A stretch of 64,000 nucleotides of DNA from Neurospora tetrasperma FGSC 2508 (taxonomy: Eukaryota > Ascomycota > Sordariomycetes > Sordariales > Sordariaceae). Numbering within the stretch: position 1 is the stretch's first letter; the number at the start of each line of letters is the position of its first letter. The notes below the pieces were generated by a model. That model had not been told where the DNA came from. It searched no databases and saw only the letters and a list, made by a program, of their open reading frames with translations. Positions 1-10,842 of this stretch are shown here, piece after piece. The position numbers were made by a program, and so were the translations under genes. Location: assembly GCF_000213175.1 (NCBI RefSeq), contig NW_009799103.1, positions 461,295 through 525,294 of the forward strand, written 5' to 3'.

Positions 1-6
1 CCATCC

Positions 7-742
7 ATGCCCAATTCCTATCCAGAAGTCCCACAGCCCAACGACGCGGCACTGCCGGCAAATACAAACAGCTGGACAACACCACAAGACAATCTGGTTC
101 GTCGCCTCAAACACGAGAAGAAGAAGGTGGCGCAAATCAAGGAGGAGCTGAAAAGGGAGTTCGGCGTGGTGAGATCGGGAAACGCCATTTCGAAGCGGTG
201 GAAGCAGATCATGAAGAAGGATAGCGAGGAGGTAAGTTCACTTTTCACTTTCTCTCACCTTTCTCTCTTTCTTTCCCTAACTTACCCTCTCTCTTACCCT
301 CTCTCTTACCCTCTCTCTTACCCTCTCTCTTACCCTCTCTCTTACTCTTTTTCCATCATCGCGCATAATGTTCAGGTACCTCACCTCACCATCAGATCTC
401 ACCACCCACATACCCCAATCTCATCCATGTCGGAGACACACACAAAAGACCCCTTCCCCCCCTCCCCTCCCCAATTTTAGGTAGTAACTAACATCCGCCC
501 CCGGGAAACAGGAATCGAAGGCCCTAATACAAAACGTCTTACCGCCCCCGACTCAACTCCAAATGCTTCACACCGGGCTACTTAATGCCATCCCCGAGTA
601 CGCCAGCGCGCAGCACGATCCGCAGACGGCCTTGCTCATCAGCGAGATCCAAGAGGACTTCCAAAAGGGGTTCACCAAGCTGGTTGAGATGTGCGTGTTG
701 AAGGTGCAGAAAGTGTTGAGGCATGGGGGGGCGAATCTCTGA
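7..742 (+). CDS. Small SANT/Myb-like protein, possibly 5'-truncated by the window edge
   Basis: Two exons, 7..231 and 512..742, joined in phase 0, give 151 residues. The donor is GTAAGT and the acceptor is ACAG; the 280-bp intron carries a minisatellite. Residues about 22-70 (SWTTPQDNLVRRLKHEKKK through AISKRWKQIMKK) resemble a SANT/Myb-like helix-turn-helix: a tryptophan near the start, a basic middle, and a GNAIS-RWKQI third helix of the kind that contacts DNA. The C-terminal part (about 76-151) is helical and acidic, with no recognised domain. I infer a DNA- or chromatin-binding role; no partner can be named. The ATG lies only six bases from the window edge, so upstream exons may be missing. 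Splicing is well supported because both exons stay open and keep helical character. The exact family is uncertain. Confidence 0.62.
282..341 (+). repeat. 12-bp minisatellite, five perfect copies, in an intron
   Basis: The unit TTACCCTCTCTC repeats five times without a mismatch inside the intron of the first gene. It is pyrimidine-rich on the sense strand. The unit is not the fungal telomere repeat (TTAGGG/CCCTAA), although it contains TTACCC. Confidence 0.9.
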
Positions 743-3607
743 TTTTGCCTCTTTATCTCTTTTTCACTTGCCAACACTGCGCTGATCTGATCTGGACATG
801 AGAGCAAGTGAAGGGTCTTTACTAGAGGTACAGCTGTCAGTGCATCAATAGTTTGTATGGGTCTGTAGGTAACGGGGCTTCTTGTGGGAGGTTTAGGTAT
901 GTTTTCGCTTTTACGGTCGGGGATGTCTTCCATAGATGTTTAAACGAAACGAGACAAAACGAGATGTATACGGTCGCCATTCCCTGTCTTTCTCAGACTT
1001 CTTGTTTTCTTTCCTCATCACGCATCTCTCTTTCGGAGGATTTCTTTCTGTCCTCAATTAGTACTTACATCTTCTTGGTTTTTGCTTCCCTTTTTCACAT
1101 CACAGGTACTATCTTCGAGCAATCGACCATTCCATAGGTATCATCCCTTTTAGAGGTACTCTTATATGGTTTAGAAAAGCCACGATATCATCAATGACAT
1201 AACTACCTTGGCAACCGTCGTAAGCGTAACAAACCTACGTTCAGTTCCATATATGCCGCTGTTGACTTGGCGTCAACGAGTTAACATGCTAAACTCGGTG
1301 TATATACCTAACTGAAAAAACGTGCCGTGTTTCGCACACGAATGACATCCGCCAAGATACCTGTATCTGAGCGCCACGTTGAACATGCGTTTCAACAATA
1401 TCAGGAGTCGCTTGGTCACGAAGGGTCACTCCGGTAAACCAGTGTCAACGTGTAAGAACATACCAAACTCCAAGGTGGGAGTAAAGAAGGGACTAGGAAA
1501 TAATGTCGAACAACCGGTCGATTGATAAGGTAAGGTGCCTGCTTAGAACACATCGTTCGCGAATAGGCACTTAGCCACGTTCTCATCAGTGCGTATGGCG
1601 AGCTATTTTGAGATGCTGTAGCAAGAGCTGCTGGACTGGAAAGGATTATGAACTAATAGGAAACAAAGAGTCTGGTGGAGGATTGATTGACGACTTGTAG
1701 ATGAGCGGCAGGTGAGAAGGGTATTTAACTACCTTTTGGTCTCAAGTTGGATGGTGGTTCTTAGTGGAGAAATTTGTTCCCAGTGACGTATGTGGTTCAT
1801 CGTTCTGTGAGACGCACAAGGTTTGATGCCTCGAGGACGGGCAACTAGTTGACCTGTGTCGAACTGACAGAGACTCACCAGAGAAGTGCAACTCGCACAA
1901 AGCCACAAGCCCCGATGTTGCAATCCTTTCACATGCTGTTGTCATCCTCAAGTCTGTGCTCTCAACCTCTTGGGCAACCTCGGCGTTTGCGGTGCTTCAC
2001 CATCTTCAGGATCAGACTTCTGACACTGCCCGCCTGCTTTTCCCCGGTTGTATTTGCACATGAGTGGGGATCGTAGCACCGAGACTTCGATACCATCGAC
2101 AAGCTACACTGTTCTGGTGGTCTAGATACCGGTCCAACCGCAACCCACCAGTGCTACACAAACAACCACACAGGTTTCTCCACAGCTGTTAGCCAGTCAG
2201 GATGGCAGAAGAATAAATAGAGAACTTGCGAATATTAGCAGTGAGTGATAGGGGCTTGACAGCGGTTCTGACAGGTGATCGTCGCCACTTAGCTGCTAGA
2301 CCACGAGCCCAGGGTGCGTAGTTCTCGCAGATGTTTATAGGGTGGACGGCTGTTTGGACTTGACTCCATCTCGAGGATTTCTTATCTCGTTCTTCTGGCA
2401 TTCCGTTCTGATGCCTCAACAAAAAAGCCGTTCACAGAAGAGTTGCCTCTTATAATGACAAGAAAGGATAAAAAGGAACCGGGGAAGACAACGAGGCAGT
2501 CTTGCATTCATCGTGGGCAAACTAGCTTGGGTTGAAAATGAATCCCGCTCCCCTTGTGCCCGTACGGAAAAAGGCAGCTCGAGGGAGAAGGACGGAAACC
2601 ATTCACCAATATCACACACCAACTCAGAGTTTAATGTAACCTCCTTGTTCCCATTGTGGTGCACATGGCCCCCAGTGTCCCCCAACACGGACGCAATGCC
2701 ACAATGGCTGACGTTGAACAGAAGATCCGACCCACTTGGATCTCCATCGATGTCACCCCCCGCCGAAAGAAAGCGGGAAGCTCCCCGCAACCCGCAGTCT
2801 CGCAAAGCGTGGTTTTTGCGGGGAGTTTAGGATAGGTGAGTAAGCGAGGAAGCATTGCATAATGACAAGAGAGAAAATCCGGAATACATAAAGGCGTCCA
2901 ATATACCGTGCAAAGCCTTCCATTTCAGGTAGTAATTTACCTGCGAACCTTCATTCCCACATCAACTTTACCAATTCCTCTTTGCGCATCGAAGGATCGA
3001 GCCAGCAACGGGCCGCGGGGAAAGTGAAAGGATGGTCCCGTCTATTAGTGCAACGACAAGGGGCGGGTAAGCCCGCCGGCCCACCAATCATGATCGACTC
3101 GGTCAACATCATGCTCAACACTTGTCAGTTCTGCGTTGCTTTCAGGGGAACTATTGTTGATGAGGAAGAAAGATCTGCATCGTGAAGGAAACCCCTCCTT
3201 CATCCTTCGGGGGATGAGAGCCTCTCGTGAGTGATACGATTGGTGTTACTGCCCAAAAAGATCGGCGCTAATGGCCAAGCAACCTTACACCGACACTGTG
3301 TGTACGGGCCGCACGTTGCTGGCATCCGACGTCGTGAAGAAGTCAGAAGTTGAGGCTGGGGGGAACCGAGGCCGATCGTGTTTTGCCATGTGTGATTCGG
3401 TGCTTCGTTACCCATGTTGTTGTGTCTCCGAGTTGTTGTTGTTGGATGAAGGGTTAGGAATTGGACGGAAAAGGTATAAAGAGACCTTCTCATCCGCGCT
3501 TATCGACGACTTTTCTTTGCTCACCATCAGCATCAACGGCCTCTTCACTTCCAACACTTTCAACATTTCCAATCAACACCCCAAACGACTCCTGAACAAC
3601 CTTCAAA
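743..3607. other. Intergenic stretch, no gene recognised
   Basis: Short frames of 60-130 codons occur on both strands, but none has a recognisable domain, a signal peptide or convincing splice partners. The last 150 bp are the promoter and 5' leader of the CFEM gene: a TATA box, then a pyrimidine/CAAC-rich leader. A CTAGAGGTA motif at 832-840 is one of five copies scattered in the window. Confidence 0.6.
3475..3481 (+). promoter_or_regulatory. TATA box of the CFEM gene
   Basis: TATAAAG lies 127 bp upstream of the ATG and is followed by a CT-rich stretch and a CAAC/CATC-rich leader. This is the usual layout of highly expressed small secreted-protein genes in filamentous fungi. It predicts a transcription start near 3505-3510. 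Confidence 0.65.
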
Positions 3608-3948
3608 ATGAAGTTCACCACCATCGCCCTCACTCTCTTCAGCGCCGTCGCCATGGCCCAGGACTGCCCCCAGGCCACTCTCATGCCCGCGTGCGCTGTA
3701 CGTTCTCCCGTCCGATGCCTTAAATTCTCGAGTTTTGTGTCAGCCATTGACTCACAGTTTCACAGGCCCCTTGCGTCAGTTCTGCTGCCTCCGCCGTCGG
3801 CTGCAATGGAGCTGACTACGCCTGCCAATGCTCCAAATCTTCTCAGCTCGTGGCTTCCGCTCAAGGTTGCGTTCTCGGGGGCTGCGGCATTGAGGCTGCC
3901 CCCACCGTCATCAGCGCCGCTTCTGCCATCTGCAGTGCTTGCGCTTAA
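3608..3948 (+). CDS. Small secreted CFEM-domain protein
   Basis: Exons 3608..3697 and 3766..3948 (68-bp intron, donor GTACGT, acceptor CACAG, phase 0) encode 90 residues. Residues 1-17 form a signal peptide (MKFTTIALTLFSAVAMA). The rest is almost entirely a CFEM domain. Its cysteines follow the published pattern: P-A-C-A-x2-C, nine residues, C, NGAD, x2, C-x-C, twelve, C, four, C, fifteen, C. The Asp of NGAD is the position that binds heme iron in characterised CFEM proteins. One extra cysteine lies before the domain and one after it. No GPI-attachment tail is visible, so it is probably soluble or wall-associated, not anchored. Family roles include heme/iron capture and surface functions; which applies here is unknown. 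The intron splits the codons just before APC, within the domain. Confidence 0.93.
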
Positions 3949-5085
3949 GCGGTGTCTTGTCGACGACAAAACGACGAAAAGACTTTATCTCGCGATAATG
4001 AAAGATATCATGAGTACATGATTGGGCTATGTTGGTCTTGTCCTCTTCGACTGGTTGGTTTGGTTGGACTGGCTGGGTGTGGGGGATGATCTCTCTGTGT
4101 CGTACTAGGAGTGACTAATTCGGAGGGATAGTTGTCTGTTTGGCTTTGATCCGTATCATTGGTTCTTCTTCCGCAAAAAAAATGGATAACTGCAGTCTCA
4201 AATTCGGTTCCGTGTTGTTGTTGCCAGTGATACCTGTGACAGATCTGCAAGAAAGGGCCCGACAGTCGGCATAAACGAGAGATTGAGTGTCTGAAAATAG
4301 TTAAGTTCGTGATATCGCTATGCAATATTGCAAGGCGAGAAGGTTAGAATATGAAAAAGGTGAGGAACGAAAGGTAGCAGGGTGAGAACAATATGAGAAG
4401 AGGGTGAGAAATGTTTCTCAGATTCTTGATGGGACCAGAGGTCATCGCATGGGGCTCTGTTCATCAGTTGAAAGAGGTAGACACTATAGAGTGGATGCCA
4501 ATGTCGAGGCAGTGAGGTAGTATCCTGTTCAGAGTTGAATGGCGTAAGGAATAGCATCAAGCAGTACTTGGTTTAAGCATTTGAAAAAAACCGTCCTGTC
4601 AACTCCAGATCTTGTATTGAGACGTTGAGTAAGTCTTGTTGGATGACGGGGTGAGTGTTGTTGTTCGACGATGGAAGTCGAGGACGAGAAGATGTCGCCG
4701 AGGCCCAAGATCACAAATGGTCTGTGCTTGCTGTGACACGTGATTTGGCATTGATCTATCTAGTGCACAGACCACTTCCAGCTGTGCTGTCATGTCGTGA
4801 GCTCTGAGCTCTGATGGTCCAAGCTGCAGCGCGTTTGTGACGCGGTGATTTTCAGAAGGGTTCCCGTCAATTCCAAAACCATCGATCGATCCAACAACAC
4901 CAACACCACCAACACCACCAACACCACCACATCTTCAACATCGCCAACCACTCTTTCACACCGTAATACTGCTTCTCTTCACGACGCCATAATACCCAAT
5001 TGATAAGGCCATGATAACGACATCACAATAGCGCATCCATCTTTTTTCTGTTGATTCTTCTTTGCGAACTCCTTGACTTTCGACG
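3949..5085. other. 3' region of CFEM gene and promoter of the Nup37 gene
   Basis: No coding region recognised. A CACCAACAC-type short tandem repeat lies at about 4894-4929, and a pyrimidine-rich leader precedes the ATG at 5086. Confidence 0.6.
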
Positions 5086-7469
5086 ATGCAGTCGACCACT
5101 CCCAGAACAAGGCGCACGCCGCAAAGTACACAATTTACGTGCGCATAGTCCTTCACTACCACCGTTCCAACGCGGGAGAGACGCAAAGCTGACTTTGGTC
5201 TATCAGATACCCCCTTAAGAGCCGAGTGTACGACATCAAGACATACCCCGTCCATACTGCCCAAGGCTCCACTGTCCTCATCTATGGCCACGAAAACGGC
5301 GTCGCTTTGATATGGCGAGGCGGTCGCAAACTTAAGACATCCAAAAAAGCAGCAGGCGCGGCGCAAAATGGGGGAAAGCCGGAAGACGCCGTTATGATTA
5401 TTGACTCGGACGACGAGAGTCCGGCCATTCCATCGACACCCTTCGTGGACAAGCCCGAGTTCGACGACACCGTTACTACCGATGCTTCCTCACTCGCCGA
5501 TATTGTCCAGACTCTCGACCTGGCATTTGGCACAGCCGTCCACCACATCGCTGTATTGCCCATGCCCACCTGCACCGCCCAAGACGAAGCCTGGAACGGA
5601 GCGCAGATCCTGAAAGAGAAACTCGTCTTTGCCGTCACATGCGCCAACGGCGACGTCTTTGTCGTGACACTACCACTGACACCCCCATCAAACGAGAGCA
5701 AGGCGCGGCCGGCGCTGAAGAACAGCCTGCTCGCTGGAAATGCGGGCAAGGGTGCATGGGGGGAGACTCTGACATTGCTAGCAGGCCAGCGCAAACCTTC
5801 GGAAGGAGTCGCCATTACGCTCGTGAAGGAGCAGCCAGGGTCGGAGTCATCACAGGGCCGTAAGGGGTCTGTAACCCGTGTCGTTGTTGCAGCACACACG
5901 CGCGAGGCGAGCGGAACCCTTCGCTTCTGGGATGTTCCCTTGGACGCAACGCCCGGCACGACTGCTCGTGTCGAACCGTTCCAGACTGAGTACCTTCCAT
6001 CACCACTCGGCGGCATCTCATTCAACCCGCTGCACGTCACACAGCTTCTTGTTGTTGATCCAGCGCATGCGGTGCGAATTTACGACTACTCCATCCCATC
6101 TCTACCTTCGGACGATACCTCAGAGGGCCCATTCCCCACCCAAGGCTCATGGCTAATCTCCCTCTACCAACCATTCGCCCGCGGGACGGGCATGTCCACG
6201 TCGCGCAAACCCGTCGTCGGCGCCGAGTGGATGGCCCATGGCCGGGCGATTCTCGTGCTGCTGGCCGATGGTCAGTGGGGTATCTGGGACATTGACAACG
6301 CCAACCCGACCACTGCCTCCTCGGCCGGTCTCTTTACCAAGGCCAGCTCTGGCCTCCGCGGGTCAGCACTCACCCAATTCAGCGTCTCAGGCTATCTAGA
6401 GGGAACCGCTACCGGTCCGCAGCCCCAGCGCAACCTTCCCACCACAACACAGAAATCCGCACCCCTCATCGTCCCCTCGGCGGTTTCCGCTAGCGCCAGC
6501 GCCCCCGAGAAGCTTGCCACCGTCAGAGGCGGCGTTTACGTTTCCCAACTTCCCCTCCCTCGCAACGGCCTAGGCGAAGAGTCTGCAATCCTATGGCTTT
6601 CCAACACCGGCGCCGATCACACTAACCCTATCGTCTGCACCATCCCCATCCTCTCCCGCTTCTGGGACGCCCAGCTTCAGCGAACTGGAGGCAGCCTTTG
6701 GACCAGCAGCACCCAACCGGCCGCGCGAATGCTCCGCCTCACCGACCTCAACGCCGGCTTACTAGGCGAGCGCCTCACAGCAGCCACCGCCATCCCGCGC
6801 TCGACCGGGTCTCTCACCGAGTCAACAGAAGGGAAGCAGCTCCCTATCGAGATCATCTTGCTAGGCGAAAGTAGAATGGTAGTCATCCACGAAAACGAAG
6901 ATGCCTTCGATCAAGCTGCCGCAGCAGCAGCCGCCGCCGCCGGTCCGTTCTCATCCACCGAACGCCGTCTGATACCCCTACCTGCCCGTAAGAAAGCCAG
7001 GCTGGATCTTACCAGCGGCACCGCCAAGGCAATCATCGCCTTCCCGAAGCCCGAACAACCCAGCTCCAGGGTGTTCAACCTCAGCTTGGCCCGTCCTGAA
7101 AACGGGGAGAAACTGCTCAGACCCAAACTGTTGGAGGCAGCAGTCAAATCCCCGAGCGCAAGCTTCGACGGCGCGGGATCAACACAAGAGATTGACGAGG
7201 GAGGGGTCGCTGCCGATAGCCAAGACACTGTTGCGTTTAGTGCCTATGGTGGAGGAGGAAAGAGTCAGAGCCAGGGCCGTGATCCGGGCTTGTTGTTCAT
7301 CAATGACCTGAACTTTGCTGCGGACGTGGAGGATGACAAGTCGGAGGCGGAAGGAAGAGACATCGAGGCCGAGTTAATGGATATCATGGAGATTGACAGG
7401 GAGTTGGAGGAGATGGAGAGTCAGAGGGGTAAACAGGGGACTAAGAGGGTGTTCTTCGAGGAGGGCTGA
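5086..7469 (+). CDS. nup37: Nucleoporin Nup37-like WD40 protein (nuclear pore Y-complex)
   Basis: The long frame has no ATG at its start; the true start is a short first exon, 5086..5138, spliced to 5207..7469 (68-bp intron, donor GTGCGC, branch GCTGAC, acceptor TATCAG, phase 2). The joined protein is 771 residues and begins MQSTTPRTRRTPQSTQFTYP. It shows WD40-like blades (for example GTLRFWDVPL, VRIYDYSIPSL and GQWGIWDIDNA), then a long C-terminal tail with a poly-alanine run and an acidic end. Length and layout fit filamentous-fungal Nup37, known in Chaetomium to be a beta-propeller with a long tail that docks on Nup120 in the Y-complex outer ring. Budding yeast lacks the protein. Assignment rests on memory of the family; another WD40 scaffold protein remains possible. 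Confidence 0.75.
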
Positions 7470-8689
7470 ACGTTTGCGGGCTTGACATGGCGACAATATA
7501 TCTACGGGACGGACGCGATAACACCGACTTGGAGACGCCGCACATCGATCCGCATGACACGACCGGCGTATAAATCCACTCCAACACCAGTCTGCCTCCG
7601 AAAGAACAGTACCGACGACAAGCAGTGCCGAGTAGCACACTACACTACCTACCTACGGATGAGAACAAATGGAGGGGAGGAATATGGAAAGTTGTCTACA
7701 GATACCCGACAATACTAACTATTTCCAAAACGAGAAGGACATTTTGAAGATATCCTTGAACGAGAACGAAAGACAATTCCAGCATCGTCTCTTCAGTCAG
7801 GCAGGGACCGTTTGCACCCTTGCTACCAACTTCCACTTGTCCATTTTTTTCCCTTGACCCCCTTTATTTTCTCGACGTTTAAGTCCATGCCTTACATTAC
7901 CAGCTAACCTCAACAAGCATTCCCATCAGTTTTATTTTCACATCCCAGTCAAACAAACCCCCTTCGTCAATTTTTTTTTTTTTTTTTTTTTTTGTAATCT
8001 TTTTATTTTTATTTCTATTTTTTTTCCACTTCCACTTCCACTTCCTACAAGTCTACCTGTTTACCTACCTACCTACACACCCAACACATTCCATACATTT
8101 CACACATATCCTATATATCCCTCCCATATACTCCCCATTTCCTCCCAAATTATTCCTCCTTTACAAATATTTCCGCACGTTCAGGTGGAGCACAAGGCGA
8201 GACCAATCCTTGATTCCAGGCTCTGTATTCCGAGCGGTACATCAAAGCAAGCAAATCCCAAATGGGAGAGAACTTGTCAGTGTCACTTTGGTGGGATTTT
8301 GTACCAAGAGTACAAGTGGTGGGAGAAGAATAATCTTTTTTCTTCTTTTTATCCTGGCTTCCTTTGCCTTTCGGGCAGTTTTGATAGGAAGTTGGGTGTT
8401 GTGCGCTGATACATTTTTGATACTTTGCTGAGAAACATGTTCACGTTTAAAAAGGTACAGCAAAAGGTGAAGTGAAATGTGATAAATATTACGATTCGAC
8501 TCTTGATGATTTTTATAAGAGGAAAACTTCGTGATAGTCATCATGATGCAATCAATAACTGCTGTGCGCGCGTCCCTGAACGCCTCTGCTTTCCCTTTAC
8601 CCATCCATCCATCCATCCCTGTGAAACTGAATGGTCCCGGTCTTCAATTCCAAATGCAAATTCCGTCCTTTTTCTCGGTTGAACCCCCT
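7470..8689. other. Convergent 3' intergenic region
   Basis: This lies between the stop codons of the Nup37 gene and the LEA-like gene, which converge. It is AT-richer than the genes and includes an uninterrupted 23-T tract at 7971-7993, followed by CT-rich short repeats. No gene recognised; it probably holds both 3' UTRs. Confidence 0.6.
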
Positions 8690-9589
8690 TTAAGAGAACT
8701 CAGATTGCTTGCCAGCCTCCTTGGCCATCTTCTCCGTCTCCTGAGCCATACCCTTGGCCTTCCCTTGTCCCTCGCTCACGGCACCCTTCGCCTTACCGGC
8801 GAGCTCGCTGGCCTTACCGCTCGCCTCATCCTTGAGCTCCTGGGCCTTTCCCTGCACATCACCACCAGCAGCCTCGTTGGCAGCACCCTTGGCCTTGCCA
8901 GCGAGCTCCGAAGCCTTGCCCTTAGCCTCGCCAGTCAGCTCAGAAGCAGCGCCCGACAAGTTCCCGCTCGTCGCTTCGTTCGCAGCGCCCTTGGCCTTGC
9001 CCGCCAACTCAGACGCCTTGCCCTTGGCCTCACCAGCAAGCTCGGAAGCCTTGCCCTTGGCTTCTCCCGCCAGCTCCGAAACGTTACCCGAGGTGGCCTC
9101 ATTGGCGGCACCTTTGGCCTTGCCTGTCAGCTCAGAAGCCTTGCCCTTGGCCTCACCAGCAAGCTCGGAGGCCTTGCCCTTGACGTCCTTGGGGATGGCG
9201 TCGGCGGCGTCCGAGGCGGCGTTGCTGGCGGCGTCCTTGACGCGGGAGGCGAGGTCGGAGGGGGAGGAGGCGTTGGTGAGGGTGTCAGCGGTTTCTTTGA
9301 GTTTTGAGGCTACATTGGCTGTTTGAGGAGGGAATGAGTTAGTGAATGTTGTTTGTTGAATGAATGAGGGGGAGAGAAAAGAGGGAGGATGCGTACAGCC
9401 AATGTCCATGCCATCGAGGGCCTTGTCAGAAACAGCGCGGTTGACGGTGTTGAGGGTGTCCTTTACGGTCTCGGAGATGGACTTTTGAAGGGTGACGGAG
9501 GAAGAGAAGGCGGCGCGGGGCGTAGAAGCGGCGGCGGCGCGGGGGATCTGGGTGGCGACCCTGCGAGTAGCAATTGTGAAGGCGGACAT
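8690..9589 (-). CDS. LEA-like repeat protein with mitochondrial targeting sequence
   Basis: Exons 9397..9589 and 8690..9318 (minus strand, phase 1, 78-bp intron, donor GTACGC, branch CACTAAC, acceptor AAACAG) give 273 residues. The first 35 residues are rich in Arg, Ala and Ser with no acidic residue (MSAFTIATRRVATQIPRAAA), a typical mitochondrial presequence. From about residue 90 onward the protein is built of degenerate 11-residue units such as GEAKGKASELA and GKAKGAANEAT. This is the amphipathic-helix pattern of group 3 LEA proteins, which protect membranes and proteins during drying, cold or salt stress. I infer a mitochondrial matrix protectant expressed in conidia or under stress. The intron is a multiple of three without a stop, so retention would keep the frame (299 residues). 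An antisense frame across the repeats is a by-product of the composition. Confidence 0.82.
   Translation of the reverse strand: MSAFTIATRRVATQIPRAAAASTPRAAFSSSVTLQKSISETVKDTLNTVNRAVSDKALDGMDIGCTHPPSFLSPSFIQQTTFTNSFPPQTANVASKLKETADTLTNASSPSDLASRVKDAASNAASDAADAIPKDVKGKASELAGEAKGKASELTGKAKGAANEATSGNVSELAGEAKGKASELAGEAKGKASELAGKAKGAANEATSGNLSGAASELTGEAKGKASELAGKAKGAANEAAGGDVQGKAQELKDEASGKASELAGKAKGAVSEGQGKAKGMAQETEKMAKEAGKQSEFS
8751..9183 (-). repeat. Internal tandem repeat array coding the LEA units
   Basis: Near-identical 33-nt blocks encode xGEAKGKASEL-type units and recur across the second exon. Several copies differ only at third positions, so the array has probably expanded or been homogenised recently. 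Copy number is likely to vary between strains. Confidence 0.75.
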
Positions 9590-10842
9590 TGTGATGATGT
9601 GTGGTTTGTTGTTGTGTTTATGTGTTGGGTATCTTGGGTGTTGTTGTTGTTGTAGTAGTTTAAATTAGATCCTCTGCTTTGGGATTCGGTTCGTGATCTT
9701 TTTCTCGTTATTTGTTTGGGAGAAAAGGAAGTTGTTTGATTGATTATCGGTGTTTGTGTGACTGAATGGAAAGGGAAGAAGGAATTGTCTGAGATCGAGG
9801 ATAATGTTGCTTATAAAAAGGTTGTTTGTTTGTTCCTTCCTCTCACGTTTTGTTGTGGTGATGTCATAGGTATTGTGAAGTGCAGCTGCGTGTAACCCCT
9901 GCAGGCCAATGACGTCCTCTTGCGGGGAAGGTGCGTGTGAACCTCGCTGGTCTTTGTGAGGGAAGGAGGTACCTGCGTACCTTGCACAATTCTCGGTTCA
10001 GCTTGTTCAGTCTTCTTTGGTCCAAACATTACAAATATTTTTTTTCAAATTGTTCAAATTGTGAAGTTCCCGTGCCTTGGTTATATTAGGGAACTATCAC
10101 CTGCTACTCCACCGCCAACGATCATGGCTCGCATGTAAACAAGCACGGAACGCTGGAGACAGCTGCATCCTCTAGGCTTGACAGTTTTGAGGCGATGATG
10201 CCAGTGAAATCTGTCAGAAAAGCGGGAACTCAAGAGCTGAGACAAGTGCTTCGGTCGAGGTTCGTGTAGTTAACGCCTGATTCAGAGTCTTGACGAGAAG
10301 CAACACCACATGTACACTTTCCACTTCACATGGCAACCAGCACCAAACACCTTCACACCAACCATCATGAACATTGTTGAGAGCTTCCACAAGTTTTTTT
10401 GGAGGCTCCTTTCGATAGTGTAATTACCGGCGCCCATTGGGGCCTAGAGCGGTAGATCGCAACTCGTCAAGTCCCGTGGCTGTCACCCATGTCGAAAGCT
10501 TGGCACCTTGATGGGCCTTTTGGTGGACTCCATGACGTTACCACTCAGGTACCTACCTCTAGCTACACCAAAAATACCTGCACCAGGGGCATCACAGCCT
10601 CCAACAACCTGTAACTTACCTTACCTGATTGTCTGTATCAGATGGATCCGTGACGCCTTCTGACGCTTGACAAAACATGAAGCAAGTTACAGCAATGGAA
10701 ACAAATGTACCCAGGGTCCATCCATGAGGAGGAACCCCGGTGACCCCATCACTTTTCCACTCAGTCTTTTCAGTCATGTGCTGTTTGACTTCAAACTGGT
10801 AATGGTATTTTCAAAATTGCACATCACTCTACAACAACGCAT
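9590..10842. other. Promoter region of the LEA-like gene and 3' region of the hydratase gene
   Basis: No coding region recognised. A TATA-like element (TTATAAAAAG read on the plus strand, about 9811-9820) lies 220 bp upstream of the LEA-like ATG. One TACCTCTAG motif lies at 10554-10562. Confidence 0.55.

Noticed and set aside
282-341. Telomere-like TTACCC repeats
   Set aside because: The unit is TTACCCTCTCTC, not TTAGGG/CCCTAA, and it lies inside an intron.
8531-9307. 258-codon frame antisense to the LEA-like gene
   Set aside because: It mirrors the 33-nt repeat array and is a by-product of the sense repeats.
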